This document shows, piece after piece, positions 9,996-20,939 of a stretch of 64,000 nucleotides of DNA. The position numbers and the translations under genes are program-made. Under the pieces are notes generated by a model that saw only the letters and a program-made list of their open reading frames with translations, did not search any database and was not told the origin of the DNA. The DNA comes from Dendrolimus kikuchii (Eukaryota > Arthropoda > Insecta > Lepidoptera > Lasiocampidae): the NCBI GenBank assembly GCA_019925095.2, contig CM034407.1:3743210-3807209 (forward strand), in the 5' to 3' direction. Position 1 is the first letter of the stretch. Every line of letters begins with the position of its first letter.

Positions 9996-10189
9996 TGATA
10001 TACCAAAAAGTCGCAAGACTAACACTATCACTATCTCGTAATATACCAAGAAAATATACCCATTTCATACAAATCATACAACTTCTATATAAACAGAGCG
10101 AGACAACAACACAATTAACGATCACGTGCACAAACGCGATCTGCACTCTCATCGCGGACACATATGTGCTAATAGTGAGCTAAAGGGTT
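9996..10189. other. no recognised feature
   Basis: Contains TATATAAA at about 10,089 followed by a short CpG-containing stretch, but no transcript can be assigned. Confidence 0.4.
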
Positions 10190-10380
10190 AATGCATGTCC
10201 TTGAAGATCACGGGCCATAAAAATGGGGGGCCATGGGAAGGCCAACACGTAGAGGCCCCTTGACAAATTTAATGTAAATGTGGCGTGACACTGACTGGCG
10301 ATTATCCCTGTCTACACCATAGTGTACCCAAGGACAAGCTCCAGCCAGTGTAGGACTATTGTGGGAAATGAGAACTAAAA
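10190..10380 (+). repeat. family J repeat, copy 2
   Basis: Matches the reverse complement of 3222-3455. Confidence 0.6.
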
Positions 10381-10392
10381 GTACCCAGCTTA

Positions 10393-10495
10393 TTGGGGTG
10401 CACTGCTAGTGATACTAGTGGTCTGGGAATATTAGCAGACAGACAGACGGCCCACTTGGGGTGCACTGCTAGTGATACTAGTGGTCTGGGAATAT
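10393..10495. repeat. 40-bp direct duplication around a SINE-B scrap
   Basis: The 40 bp at 10,393-10,432 recur at 10,456-10,495 and appear identical. The 23-bp spacer (AGCAGACAGACAGACGGCCC) matches the tail end of SINE-B on its minus strand. Confidence 0.8.
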
Positions 10496-11049
10496 GCGGA
10501 CTATGGCTGTCTGCCTGTCGCAATTTTCGGGGAACATGGAAAAATGGGCAGACGGTGACTCGCCAATCCCTGCATGGGCCCCAAAAGATGTCATAGAAGA
10601 TAGGGGCAACATGGGTGTGAGTGGCTAAGGGGTGTAGAGAGGTTGACTGCAGGTTCGTGGAAGCTACTTCCGACGTTAGGCCATTTATCACTTCTACCCA
10701 TGAGTCTTAGCTCTAGCGATCTCCACTCCGTGCCGGCTGGTAGAGGCGAGGACCTTGCCTTGGCCATCAGGTCCGAGGTGTCGCTACTCATCTAAGGCTT
10801 CGCCACAGTCTATACATATAGAATGTGTTTATGCTTAGATACAACACTCTATATCCAAGTTCAAGTAGATACAAGTTGATACACGAGTATTTATTTTAAT
10901 TTTGTAGCAACTCATTTATTGTTGGTTTTTTATTAAAATTTGTTTTTTTACAATTTAAATATTATATAAATAGAATTAGTTTTATTAATTATTATTCTTA
11001 TTTATTATTTAATTAACAAAACTGGGCCATTTTGGTCTTACACCTAAAA
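10496..11049. other. no recognised feature
   Basis: The first half is less AT-rich and the second half very AT-rich. Nothing can be named. Confidence 0.4.
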
Positions 11050-11300
11050 GAAGGTTTGCACTGACAATCAGCGTTGTGTCGGATATTGTTCCGACAGCAA
11101 TATGCTGAGTGCAAACCTTGTTTGCTGAAAATGCGGCGTACAAATTCTCAAAATATGCTTTGTGTATAGAAATGTATAAGGAATGTAATTGCGTCGCAAT
11201 TTCTTCAAATAAAGTCTTTCTTTCTTTCTTTCTTCTTCCCGTCCTAAAGGCTGGAAACTAGTTGGCTTCGCCTCTGGTTGCGAGCATTGCAAACGATCAT
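11050..11300 (-). repeat. family I repeat with (CTTT)n tract
   Basis: A block around 11,185-11,235, with TTGCGTCGCAATTTCTTCAA and then CTTT repeats, recurs in reverse at about 24,210-24,265 beside GAAA repeats. Two copies of the same unit attached to the same microsatellite point to one dispersed family. Confidence 0.5.
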
Positions 11301-11639
11301 AGCCGCCGATACCCACTTTTCAATAGGTATGCCGCTTGCCTATTAGCCAACGTCACAATAAAAACAGGCTTCTGTATTTGCTAAAATAACGACGGAAATA
11401 TAAATACCGCAAAATAAACATCAAACTGTGAATAGTCAAACATTATTATGTATACAACGCCAATTTCCATCAGATTGTGCAATAAATAAGAATTAACAAA
11501 TATTGATAATGCATTCATTTATAATACTATGTACTTCTATATATTTGTAGGTAGTATTTTAAAGCTTAGAGTACATTTTACTGCTGTATTAACTGCCACA
11601 CGGCCACGTAGACAAGATGGAGTCTTTATGAAATCGTCT
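11301..11639. other. no recognised feature
   Basis: AT-rich sequence without supported features. Confidence 0.45.
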
Positions 11640-11956
11640 TTTATCCGTGCAGGAACGGAAAAAGAATATAATTTTCTGCGGCCGGGCGGCCAGTCGTAAG
11701 AGGCAACAAAACAACCCACAGCCAGGTGGTAGGGCATTTGCCCGACTGGATGGCTACCACCCCTGGTCTAAAGTATGTCGCCATAACAACCTTGAGTTGT
11801 GTTCCGGCATTAGTGACCAGGTTCCAACAATGTCCCTTAAGAGAGCAGCACCGCATTTGTAGCACCTTTGGTGTTACAAATGTCCATAGGCGATGGTAAC
11901 CGCTTTCCATAAAGTGGGCCGTCTGCCTGTCTGCTGAACTACTACAATAAAAAAAA
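11640..11956 (+). mobile_element. SINE-B, full length
   Basis: Full copy from TTTATCCGTGCAGGAACGG to the A-rich tail. In this copy the usual GTCGTAAGAGGCGAC hairpin has lost its last pair (AGGCAAC). Confidence 0.85.
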
Positions 11957-12041
11957 TTGTCACATTTGTCTGTTCGTGTGCCTATATGCTCGTCTTTCTT
12001 TGTAATTTTTTTTTGGAAATTACTGGACCTATATTAATAAA

Positions 12042-12276
12042 ACTAGCTTCTGCCCGCGTCTTTGTCCGCGTGTAATAGTTTAAAAAAAACCCAATTTTGA
12101 AATACTCTTCAATGGTGATCTTCCTATTGGTCTTAGCGTGATGATATTTAGCCTATAACCTTCCTCGATCAATGTGCTATCTAACACTGAAAGAATTTTT
12201 CAAATCAGACCAGTAGTTCCTGCGATTAGCGCGTTCAAGCAAACAAACAAACTCTTCAGCTTTATATATTAGTATT
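12042..12276 (-). mobile_element. Helitron-like family F, copy 2
   Basis: Full copy on the minus strand: ACTAGCTTCTGCCCGCG at its 3' end and TATATATTAGTA at its 5' end. Confidence 0.65.
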
Positions 12277-12474
12277 TGATTTAGTATTATTTTATACGCC
12301 AGAACACAATTCTCAAATGTAATCATAGATAAAATAAAAATTAAGAACATGTGCTGTAGGTAAATAGGCTTGTCGGGGGTATTATTCAGAACGCTAGGAA
12401 TGCCAATAGCTTATTAAGAATTTAACCAAAAGGAAGAAAGAAAGAAATGATTTAGCAAATTAATAAGCTTTTTT

Positions 12475-12790
12475 AAAAAGGTTTTTAAACACAAGCGTTT
12501 GGGATCCTGGATATCATGTACCAGCAGAGTGCTAGTCAAGACTAGTAAAACGAGCCCAAACACGGCGGGTCTATCTTGTTTGGTACAGGAGTTCCTCTGG
12601 CCACTTTCTGACTCCATCATCAGATCAGCTCCATGGTACCATGTTATTGGATTGTCACGCGATATATTATACATATGTGTCCAAAATTTCAGCTCAATCG
12701 GAAACCGGGAAGTTGGTCAAATTTCACTTGCAAGATTCCACCCGAACATACATACATAGGTACATCCACGGCAAGTTAAATAAAAGCTTG
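12475..12790 (+). mobile_element. family C element, copy 2
   Basis: Complete from AAGCTTTTTTAAAAAGG to TAAATAAAAGCTTG. Confidence 0.7.
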
Positions 12791-12809
12791 TAAAAATGAC
12801 GCATTTTTA

Positions 12810-13017
12810 ATATTGAATGGGTTCGCATTTGACAGCCTTTGAGCCTGATATCAGGTGGAAATGCAGTCTAAGGTGGAGCATGCTTACCTAGAATATACCT
12901 GTTCACACGTCGTCTGTTAACAGACGACGGTAAGGAGTTCCACTCTTCAGCGGTACGTATGATCAAAGTGGAAGCGTAGCGTTTCGTCCGCTTTGTTGTT
13001 ATTTCCACATTAAATAC
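12810..13017 (-). pseudogene. jockey/CR1-type LINE carboxy-terminal fragment
   Basis: The minus strand encodes [20 protein letters not shown] and an RVNRYILGKHAPP end, close to the fragment at 40,137-40,600. A solo LTR has cut it at 13,018. An internal deletion removes the residues after SLPSSV. Confidence 0.75.
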
Positions 13018-13493
13018 TGTTACGACCGAGGTGCCGACAAAAGTGGATTCACACCTGCATACTATAAAAACAAACTTTATCACCTTTCCGCATTTTGACT
13101 TCTTTTGTTTACTTTGTGTTTAAAATTTGTGATTAGATAACAGCCCATTGTGTATTGTATTCTTTTATGGCAGTCATTAGCCAGGTGTTTGTCGGACTGA
13201 TTCTAAGAAATTTGGTCCACGCGGTCGGGCAGACATATTGTACCGGTGCAATATAAAGCAATGGCCCAATGGAGAGATCGGCAGTCGAGCGATAACCAGC
13301 CGCGAGGGAAGACTTGTGTACATTCGGTAATCTATTTAGTGACGGACTTTGTGCGTGTTATTGAATCGTGCATTACGTTTGCACTGGTTGTGTTCAGTTA
13401 TATTTGTACCTGTGTTATACGTGTTTGTATAGTTCTAATAAACTCTATAGTAATTCTAACGGCATTTTAATTCGAGTCCTGCAACTCGTAACA
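13018..13493 (+). mobile_element. solo LTR, family K, copy 1
   Basis: The 476-bp unit starts TGTTACGACC and ends ACTCGTAACA, with ATAC on both sides (13,014-13,017 and 13,494-13,497). TG...CA ends, a 4-bp duplication, ATATAAAGC and AATAAACTC inside fit an LTR left by LTR-LTR recombination. No gag, pol or primer site adjoins it. The short frame inside is not considered coding. Confidence 0.85.
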
Positions 13494-13775
13494 ATACATT
13501 TAAAAAAAACATAGATTCACAAGAAAAAATACACAAAAAAACTCGATTCGCATGACATACTTCTATGTCTGGAAAACACTAAAACTGGATATAATTTGAT
13601 AACACCATGATGGAATCAACAAACTCCACTTACTCCCGTTAGTTTTTACTCTTTATGTCTTGACGTTTGTCGTTCTTCTTCTGTTTTTATTAATTCTATA
13701 TTCCTCCTTGGATTGTAACATACAGTTGTAAAATAAATATTATTACAATAAGCAAATTCTCATATTAGTCGATAT

Positions 13776-14166
13776 TGTTACGAATTTGTAGGGGATTTGT
13801 AGGATGTAAATTCGTAAATACCGTTGGAATCATCACAAATTTTATTAGAAGTGCACACACGTAATTCACAGTTCTTACAAGTATAGCCGAATACTTGTCA
13901 GAACACGACTGGTGCATTTCCTGCCTAACAGACCCTGATCCAGTTGTAAATTAGACATGGATAGAAACATGCCGCCCACTGGTTCTTGGAATCGTTAAGT
14001 GGTCAGCTTAATGGCGTCCAAGAATTCTCATAAAATACCAACAGAGGATAGAAGGTTCTATGACACCTTATGGCGGCGTGAACAAAGAGATTAGCGCGAA
14101 CAATAGATCACTCAAATTCAAAGGGATAATAAGACACCTGCAAAGGATTAGTAACGGCTTACAACA
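13776..14166 (-). mobile_element. diverged solo LTR, family K-related
   Basis: Starts TGTTACGAATTTG, carries CCGTTGGAAT and TTTATTAGAA as in K copies on this strand, and ends TTACAACA, flanked by ATAT on both sides. The middle has little similarity to other copies. Confidence 0.55.
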
Positions 14167-14169
14167 ATA

Positions 14170-14690
14170 TCAACGTCTATATTTATATACAGTCAACGTA
14201 CTTTAGATAATGTTACGGTAATAAAAAGACAAAATTGAAAAGAGCACCCATAAGGAGAGCTGATGACGAAAATATCAGAAAAAACAACGGATATTATTAA
14301 TATAATATCCGCATAAGCGATATGTGCTGAGTATTAATCTATAACAATGTTAGGAAGACGCTTAGCTTGCTGGGCAATCAAATAAAAGAGCTCTCCATAT
14401 ATCGTACATCATTCTTCAATATGCTTATATCTATAAAATTAGAATTAGATCTGCCTTTCACTAAATTTAAAACTAAATTAAGGCACACACTGCACATGCA
14501 CTTCCTCACAACACCAGCATGTAACAGATACACTCTACATTAGTATAAGTTTAGTATTAAAATTAGAATAAATTAATATAATAAGTTATTCTTAAGGTAC
14601 ACCACAACATAGGAATCACTAAATTAATGTCACAGACAGTAACAAGAATAACCAATAAGCGTGTCTGAACTCAAAAAACTTTCATAGAAA
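14170..14690. other. AT-rich; possible decayed LINE
   Basis: A short reading near 14,450-14,510 (LPFTKFKTKLRHTL) resembles the end of a LINE protein, but it is too short to rely on. Confidence 0.3.
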
Positions 14691-14697
14691 TTAAGTT

Positions 14698-15294
14698 GTG
14701 AAAAAGGGTACGGAACTCGAGTCCGTAGAGTTGTTAAAAAAAACTAAATTAAAAAGCATTTTGCTAAAAAAGGGATACTACACTATTGAAGAATACTTAA
14801 ATGACAAAATATCATTCACATAGCAGCTCAATCCAACCTCTTACACTATATTTTGTATAACGTTTTTAACTTGCCAAGCTTGTAAGGAATTTATGGAGAC
14901 ATATTGCAGCATAACATTTTAGTACGTCATGTCATTATTATAACTATAACAATATTTTTCTTTCCTTTTATTGTGTCTTGGTCTTATTGAGTATGCATTG
15001 TTTGCTACAACTCCATTAATTCTTCAAATAGTAATTCTGTAACATACTTCTGTACAAAACTTATAAAAAAAAGGATATAAATAGAATATGAAATATAAAG
15101 AAAAACAATATTTAGCTAGACGTATTGCTGGGGAGTTTCTTGCCGCTTCTTCTCCTTAACAGCATTAACACGTTGCGAAGCGGTGTACATAGAATAGGAA
15201 GTAAAAATTAAATTTTAACTTACATGTATGACCTTCAAAAAGTGTTTTTCAGTGGAAGGTATTTTGAATAAAAACTTTTGAATTTGAATTTGAA
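14698..15294 (+). mobile_element. LINE-E 3' end
   Basis: A 41-residue coding remnant (14,698-14,823) ends in LLKKGYYTIEEYLNDKI, a phrase like the last residues of many CR1/L2-like LINE proteins. A 3' UTR of about 470 bp follows and ends in a TTTGAA repeat tail. Within the UTR, GCCGCTTC and GAAGCGG (about 15,150-15,183) can pair as a stem. Other copies lie at 17,650 and 50,582. Confidence 0.65.
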
Positions 15295-15502
15295 TATACT
15301 AATATTATAAAGAGGTAAAGTTTGTGACGTCGTAGGGGGATCTACTCTCTCTCTCTACTCTCTGAATCTACTAAACAGATTTTAAAAATTATTTCACTGT
15401 TGGAATGCTACGTTAACAGGGAGTGTCATAAGCTATATAACAAGACGCTATATGACACGGGAGCGGGACAGAGCAGGAGTGAAACCGCACCGGGCCGCTA
15501 GT
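15295..15502 (+). mobile_element. Helitron-like family G, copy 1
   Basis: Starts ATACTAATATTATAAAGAGG and ends CGGGCCGCTAGT. It has an extra CTCT run compared with the copies at 16,429 and 16,813. Confidence 0.7.
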
Positions 15503-15544
15503 TTGGACATAAAACTTAAGTTCATGTTTTTGGTGTATTAACTA

Positions 15545-16110
15545 GGCGTGGGTGAAATGTCACATTTTTGCGATTGGAACATTTGTATCTGGAACAGTAA
15601 AATGTTCCGGATCACTGATATGTTTCATTTGGAACATTTAGAACATTGAGTCTAAGATATAAAATCATGGTTGTCTTGTTATGGTACGTCGCGGACTGAG
15701 GCTGAAAAACAGGCTGCGGTTTCAGTTGAAACATCGTATCAAACTGTCAAACTTGTCAAAGATAAAAATACAGATATATATGTCGTGTCGCAGGCATATT
15801 GAGGCAGACGGTGTTAAGGTTGAATCAAAGATGAATATTCATAGTAATATTTGAAAAAATTACAAATTGTGAGATCGTTAATAAATTATAATTTGCTTAT
15901 ATTTTATTGTTTTCCTGCTCTCTCGCTACGCTTGTTGCTCTATGATTCATTGTGCTCTGGTCGGTCTCTCTCACACGTAAGCGACATGATCGCGTTGAAC
16001 AGAGAGTCAGAGAGATCGCGATGTTCCAGATCCAAATGATGCATTTGAAACATTATTGATGTTCCAATTTTTTGGAACACCCAAATGTTTTGGATCAGTG
16101 AGTCGGTTCA
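15545..16110. mobile_element. possible MITE with GGAACAT subterminal repeats
   Basis: GGAACAT or its reverse complement occurs many times near both ends, together with TCTGGAACA-type words and GATCACTGA/GGATCAGTGA, while the middle differs. Clustered subterminal repeats are typical of hAT-type elements. I could not fix the ends. Confidence 0.35.
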
Positions 16111-16428
16111 GTAAAGAGTTACACACTCTTAGTATTAGCGTTGTACCTGTTTCTGATTTTCATAATTTAAAAAGATATTACAGTCTGCACTCAACTTTAC
16201 AATAAAAACGTCACTACCTCGCCTGTAAAATGTTAAATGGCAACACTAAATTACGACACTTTAATATTTTCCAGCGCGGTGCGGTGTAGAAAATTATAAC
16301 ATATTTTACTTACTAACGTATGCAAGTGACTGTTGGTGAAGCCAGTACTTTCTGTATGAGTACAGTGATTTTAATGTGTGCATACTCTTAAAGTAGGATA
16401 CAATTAAACTAAAAAGAAGTTAGTTCTA
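16111..16428. other. no recognised feature
   Basis: AT-rich sequence with nothing I can name. Confidence 0.45.
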
Positions 16429-16630
16429 TCTATACTACTATTATAAAGAGGTAAAGTTTGTGAGTTTGTGACGTTGTAGGGGGTAATCTCTGGATCTACT
16501 TAACCGATTTTAAAAATTCTTTTACTGTTAGAAAGCTACGTTAACAGGGAGTGTCATAGGCTATATAACATGACGCTATATACTACGGAAGCGGGACAGA
16601 GCGCGGGTAGAATCGCGCCGGGTCGCTAAT
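16429..16630 (+). mobile_element. Helitron-like family G, copy 2
   Basis: Complete. ATTATAAAGAGGTAAAGTTT is at the start and GGGTCGCTAAT at the end, where CTAA also fits CTRR. Confidence 0.7.
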
Positions 16631-16812
16631 ATGTAATATAGGTAGGGTGAAGGTGCCAAATATGAGTTATCATCTTCATTATTACGTATTGTTCATCATC
16701 ATTTTTATCAAAGCTAAAAATGTAATTTTAAATGATAATACTTAAAATTTAATATATATTTATAATCTGTAAATAATTTAACAATAGTGTTTTCCGTTTC
16801 TGTGTAATAAGT

Positions 16813-17002
16813 GACTAGTCGTTCCGTCGCGGTTTCACCCGCGCTGTCCCGCTCCCGTGGTATATAGCGTCATGTTATATAGTCAATGACACTCCCTGTT
16901 AACGTAGCTTTTTAACAGTGAAAGAATTTTTTTAATCGGTTTAGTAGATCCAGAGAGTACCCCCTACAACGTCACAAACTTTACCTCTTTATATTATAGT
17001 AA
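16813..17002 (-). mobile_element. Helitron-like family G, copy 3
   Basis: Inverted with respect to copy 2, 182 bp away, so the pair could form a hairpin when copied through. Confidence 0.7.
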
Positions 17003-17540
17003 TTTATTTATATTATATATCTATATTATAAGTGATTTAACAAAATAACACGAAAATTTTAATCAAACACGAGGGTGTCCTAATTTGAGATACTTGAGGT
17101 GCCTGAATTAAGATACATTTCTTTTTGGGCAACTCTACTTTGAGCTCATGTAAATGGAAAACACAACTAAAATCTACTCTCTTATTAGAATTAATGGCTG
17201 TGCAATAGACGACTTTTCATAAAAAATCAGGTGATACACAGCCCTATGTAAATGAACTCCGCAGATACCATCAAATCTGACGTGAATTAAATACATAAGC
17301 AAAACAACATTGAAAAGGTTTCAGTAAATTTTGAATTTAATCTTCTTTTTTTAACTTTTTCAAAGAAACTTGACCTTAATGTTTTTCTTTGTAATTGGTT
17401 AATGTTTACTTTCAAAAGTGATGGAAACGTCACATCAAAAGTTAACCTCAAAGGTACTGCAGGATCCTTCGTTGAAACTACACATTTTTTGTATACTTTT
17501 TTGTACCAACAAAAAGATATTATGAGGCTTTATAATACTA
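17003..17540. other. no recognised feature
   Basis: AT-rich sequence, no supported repeat or frame. Confidence 0.45.
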
Positions 17541-17648
17541 CCAGCTGTACCCGGCAAACGTTGTCTTGCCCTTAAAAAAAAATCTAGAAACCGATTGCAG
17601 CGCCATCAACCGGGACCAATTGTTAATATAAACCATTCTTGAATCTTG
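17541..17648 (-). mobile_element. Helitron-like family H, terminal fragment 1
   Basis: Contains AGCTGTACCCGGCAAACG and GCGCCATCAACCGGGACC, as in the copies at 53,866 and 56,560. Confidence 0.55.
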
Positions 17649-17649
17649 A

Positions 17650-18247
17650 AGCACCTAGCTCCAACCTCTTATACTAAATTTTGTATAACGTTTTTTTTTT
17701 TTTTTTAAATCTTGCCATGCTTGTAAGGAATTTGTGGAGACATATTGCAGCATAACAGTTTAGCACGTCATGTCATTATTATAACTATAATATTATTTTT
17801 CTTTCCTTTTATTTTTATTGTCTTGGTCTTATTGAGTATGCATTGTTTGCTACAACTCCATTAATTCCTCAAATAGTAATTCTGTAACATACTTCTGTAC
17901 AAAACTTATAAAAAAAAGGATTTGAGATATAAATAGAACATGAAATATAAAGTGAGGTGTGTAAGAATAAGCCTAAATGGCGCTCTGTTGTTCGTGCCTA
18001 CCCCGCAAGGGAACTGGCGTGAAGTTATGTATGTATATGAAATATAAAGAAAAACAGTATTTAGCTAGACGTGTTGCTGGGGAGTTTCTTGCCGCTTCTT
18101 CTCCTTTACAGCATCAACACGTTGCGAAGCGGTGTACATAGAATAGGATGTAAAAAAATTACATTTTAACTTACATGTATGACCTTCATAAAGTGTTCTC
18201 CAGTGGAACTTATTTTGAATAAAAACTTTTGAATTTGAATATGAATC
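17650..18247 (+). mobile_element. LINE-E 3' end, copy 2
   Basis: Same 3' UTR as the 14.7-kb copy, ending in the TTTGAA-type tail. It is interrupted by a family A insertion at 17,953-18,036, so LINE-E landed first. The other copy serves as the undisturbed reference site. Confidence 0.7.
17953..18036 (+). mobile_element. family A LINE 3' end nested in LINE-E, copy 4
   Basis: Only 84 bp long, with a perfect 13-bp target duplication ATGAAATATAAAG at 17,940-17,952 and 18,037-18,049. The intact LINE-E at 15,087 has a single copy of this site. Confidence 0.92.
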
Positions 18248-18259
18248 TACTTGAAAAAA

Positions 18260-18597
18260 CACAAAAAAATCACATCTTTCAATGACTGAGTTAGAAGCTG
18301 GCAACGCTGCTTCAAAAGCTGAAGGTCTCAAACGGCGCAAATATGGAACCTTAGGAAGGGGTTACATATTTGTGCCGTTTGGAGTTGAAACATTAGGTCC
18401 GTGGGATCCGTCGGCAAAGAGTTTCTTCAAAGAGATTTGCAAGAAACTCTTTGATGCCACTCGTGATCAGAAGGCTGGCTCATATTTCGCCCAACAAATA
18501 AGCATCGCCATACAGCGCGGCAATGCAGCCAGTCTACTGTGCACGCTCCCATCTGGCAGCGATTTGTTACAGTCTATAATCACTTGTACTTTATAAC
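18260..18597 (+). pseudogene. LINE protein carboxy-terminal fragment
   Basis: The frame contains LKRRKYGTLG, FVPFGVETLGPWDPSA and QQISIAIQRGNAASLL, a conserved tail seen after the reverse transcriptase in some insect LINEs. The RT itself is absent and the frame starts within AT-rich sequence at the end of LINE-E. I place the methionine at 18,282 only as the first one available, not as a true start. A family-specific name is not possible from memory. Confidence 0.6.
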
Positions 18598-18721
18598 TTA
18601 GTTTATATTAGTTTTTAGAACTCGGTTAAAGATATTAATATCCATTCAATGGATGGACACTATAGTAACACTACCCTTCACAAATTAATTACTCACTCAA
18701 ATTGCTGCAAGAGCTTATTTT

Positions 18722-18965
18722 TGTGAAATCAAAAAAATCATACAAATCGGTCCCACCGTTAAAGAGGTCTTCAGCGGCGCCCCTACCGGGTCCAATCGTG
18801 ACTCTAAACTCTAAACCATCCAGGGATCCACTTGAACACACATAAAAAGAATTTCATCTAAATCCTGGAACCCGATTGCAGCGCCATCTACCTGGTTCAA
18901 ATTCGAATCTAAACCATACCGGGACCTACTTGAACAGACACAAAAAGAATCCTCTAAATCAGACA
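18722..18965 (-). mobile_element. Helitron-like family H, fragment 2
   Basis: Two tandem-like blocks with CGATTGCAGCGCCATCTACC and related words. The outer ends are missing. Confidence 0.5.
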
Positions 18966-19000
18966 AATGAAAATGAGTTTAAATGCAGTCACCATTGCCG

Positions 19001-19155
19001 TCAGGAGCCTTAAGAACAGACGAGCTTGCATGACAAGAGTTATGAATGTCAAAGAGGCAAGTGAGGTGTGTAAGAATAAGCCTAAATGGCACTCTGTTGT
19101 TCGTGCCTACCCCGCAAGGGAACTAGCGTGAAGTTATGTATGTATGTATGTATGT
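19001..19155 (+). mobile_element. family A LINE 3' end, copy 5
   Basis: Target duplication of 10 bp, ACCATTGCCG, at 18,991-19,000 and 19,156-19,165. Confidence 0.9.
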
Positions 19156-19267
19156 ACCATTGCCGAAATCGGCCGGGAAAGATCATAACAAATGAATGCC
19201 TAGACTGTTTTTTTATTGATGAATATCATATTTTAATACTTATTATACTATACCGGACGAAGACATA

Positions 19268-19580
19268 TTATCCGTGCAGGAACGGAGAAAGAATACAATT
19301 TCCTGCGGCCGGGCGGCCTGTCGTAAGAGGCGACTTAACAACCCACAGCCAGGTGGTAGGGCATTTGCCCGACTGGATGGCTACCACCCCTGGTCTAAAG
19401 TATGGCGCCATAACAACCTTGAGTTGTGTTCCGGCATTAGTGACCAGGTTCCAGTCTCCCTTAAGAGAGCTGCAGCGCATTTGTAGCACCTTTGGTTTTG
19501 AAAATGTCCATAGGCGATGGTAACCGCTTTCCATCAAGTGGGCCGTCTGACTGTCTGCTGATCTCCTGCAATAAAAAAAA
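19268..19580 (+). mobile_element. SINE-B, full length (reference copy)
   Basis: SINE-B is about 310 bp, begins (TT)ATCCGTGCAGGAACGG and ends CTCCTGCAATAAAA plus A's. The same 5' start recurs in at least six + strand copies, so it is a defined element. GTCG and CGAC pair around TAAGAGG near the 5' end. I see no clear tRNA A and B boxes. About 80 bp at the 3' end match the end of the jockey-like LINE at 35,545-36,030. Open frames through it on both strands recur only because the repeat recurs. Confidence 0.85.
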
Positions 19581-20187
19581 GACAATACCAAAAACACAAA
19601 ATTCATAAAAATACGTCCAGCCGTTCTTGAGTTAAAAATGGTGTTTTTTTTGTGCGGGATCCAGCTGAATAGCCGCAGATGGCTGTTTCAGTGATACCGG
19701 GCTTGTTGGGCATCCCGACTTCGTGGGAGCGGAGGCGTTCAACCCGGAGCAGCGCGGGCGAGGAGGCACCTCCTGTAAGGTTCGACCTCGGCTCTACCGC
19801 TGCGGGGAGAATGACTCTATCGGATTAAGCCGTGAAAGGCCGAACGAGCTAATCCAACAGGCTGAAGTGTTTACATATAATGGGGACTTGTTATTTACTC
19901 CGCTGGCGGAACTGATCCTAGTCTATCTTTACTACCGCTTCGCAACGTGTTACAGGCTGGAAGAGAATACTAATACGACTTTGTTTTATATTTTCGTATA
20001 TATAGATATATTACACGAATATTGGTATATTAATTGCGCTAGTAATTAATATTCGACGTGATGATACACTAAGAATACCTGGCAGCTTAAGAATACTATA
20101 TTCAAATTGCGTTTTTCTGTCCGACAAACATTAGCTTTTACACGACTACCAAGCACAGAGTACATTAAGAATTATTTAAATATAATA
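19581..20187. other. mostly unrecognised; GC-rich first half
   Basis: A 108-codon frame at 19,723-20,049 has no recognisable domain and becomes low-quality after the midpoint. ACCGCTTCGCAACGTGTTAC at about 19,933 matches the hairpin block of LINE-E and family D. Confidence 0.35.
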
Positions 20188-20487
20188 CCAGCCCATAAAA
20201 GTCTTACTATTAGCCTGGGCCGCTCATTATAGGAGAACGGGCAATATACCCACCACGCTTGTCCAAGGCGGCTTGACAGGATTGACAGAACATCGGTCAT
20301 CTCGATGTGGTTTCATCACGATGTTTTCCTTCACCGTTGTTAGCACGTGGTAATTGTAACAATATGCACTAGATTAGGTAAGCAATCTGCCTTAATAGTG
20401 AATGCGTTTCGGCTAAGATTCGAACCCGCACCCTTTGAGTTTGGGACGCGTGCGCTTGCCATTACGCAACCACGACTTATATTAATA
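20188..20487 (-). mobile_element. SINE T2 (tRNA-derived), copy 1
   Basis: On the minus strand: TTGCGTAATGG (A box) and GGGTTCGAATC (B box), then a body with CACGTGCTAACAACGGTGAA and a right part ending in GCCCATAA-type sequence. A partial second copy is at 60,339. Confidence 0.8.
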
Positions 20488-20514
20488 ATGTACTGTTATT
20501 GTTATACTGTTATA

Positions 20515-20718
20515 CCATCCATATCACACCTTCCATGATCAAATTGATCGTGTACTAGCAGAAGGTGATGTCAGGAGCCTTAAGAACAGACGAGCGTGCA
20601 TGACAAGAGTTACGAATGTCAAAGAAGCAAGTGAGGTGTGTCAGAATAAGCCTAAATGGCGCTCTGTTGTTCGTGCCTACCCCGCAAGGGAACTGGCGTG
20701 AAGTTATGTACGTATGTT
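20515..20718 (+). mobile_element. family A LINE 3' end, copy 6
   Basis: The 3' end is as in other copies. TGTTATA at 20,508-20,514 and 20,719-20,725 may be the target duplication; the 5' border is less certain. Confidence 0.75.
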
Positions 20719-20939
20719 TGTTATAACATAATAGTTCACACGCAGTATATGTGAAATTTCAGAGAATATACTCACAGATAATTCTTCTCTTACTTTTATT
20801 AATATAAATACAATTTCTTTAGCCTACATCCGTCAACATATTATAATTCAAAATAAACTTCTTAAGTATCAGTTTCAATTTTTCACTGTTTTAGTCTAAA
20901 AAATATTATTATCAGTCTTATTTCGGTCCAAATTGGACC

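Noticed and set aside
18065..18340. 91-codon minus-strand frame
   Set aside because: It is the antisense of the LINE-E 3' UTR, which recurs at 50.7 kb.
19723..20049. 108-codon frame in a GC-rich stretch
   Set aside because: The first half looks protein-like by composition only, and the second half is low-complexity.
20410..20487. Possible tRNA gene on the minus strand
   Set aside because: It is the head of SINE T2, with a second copy at 60.34 kb.
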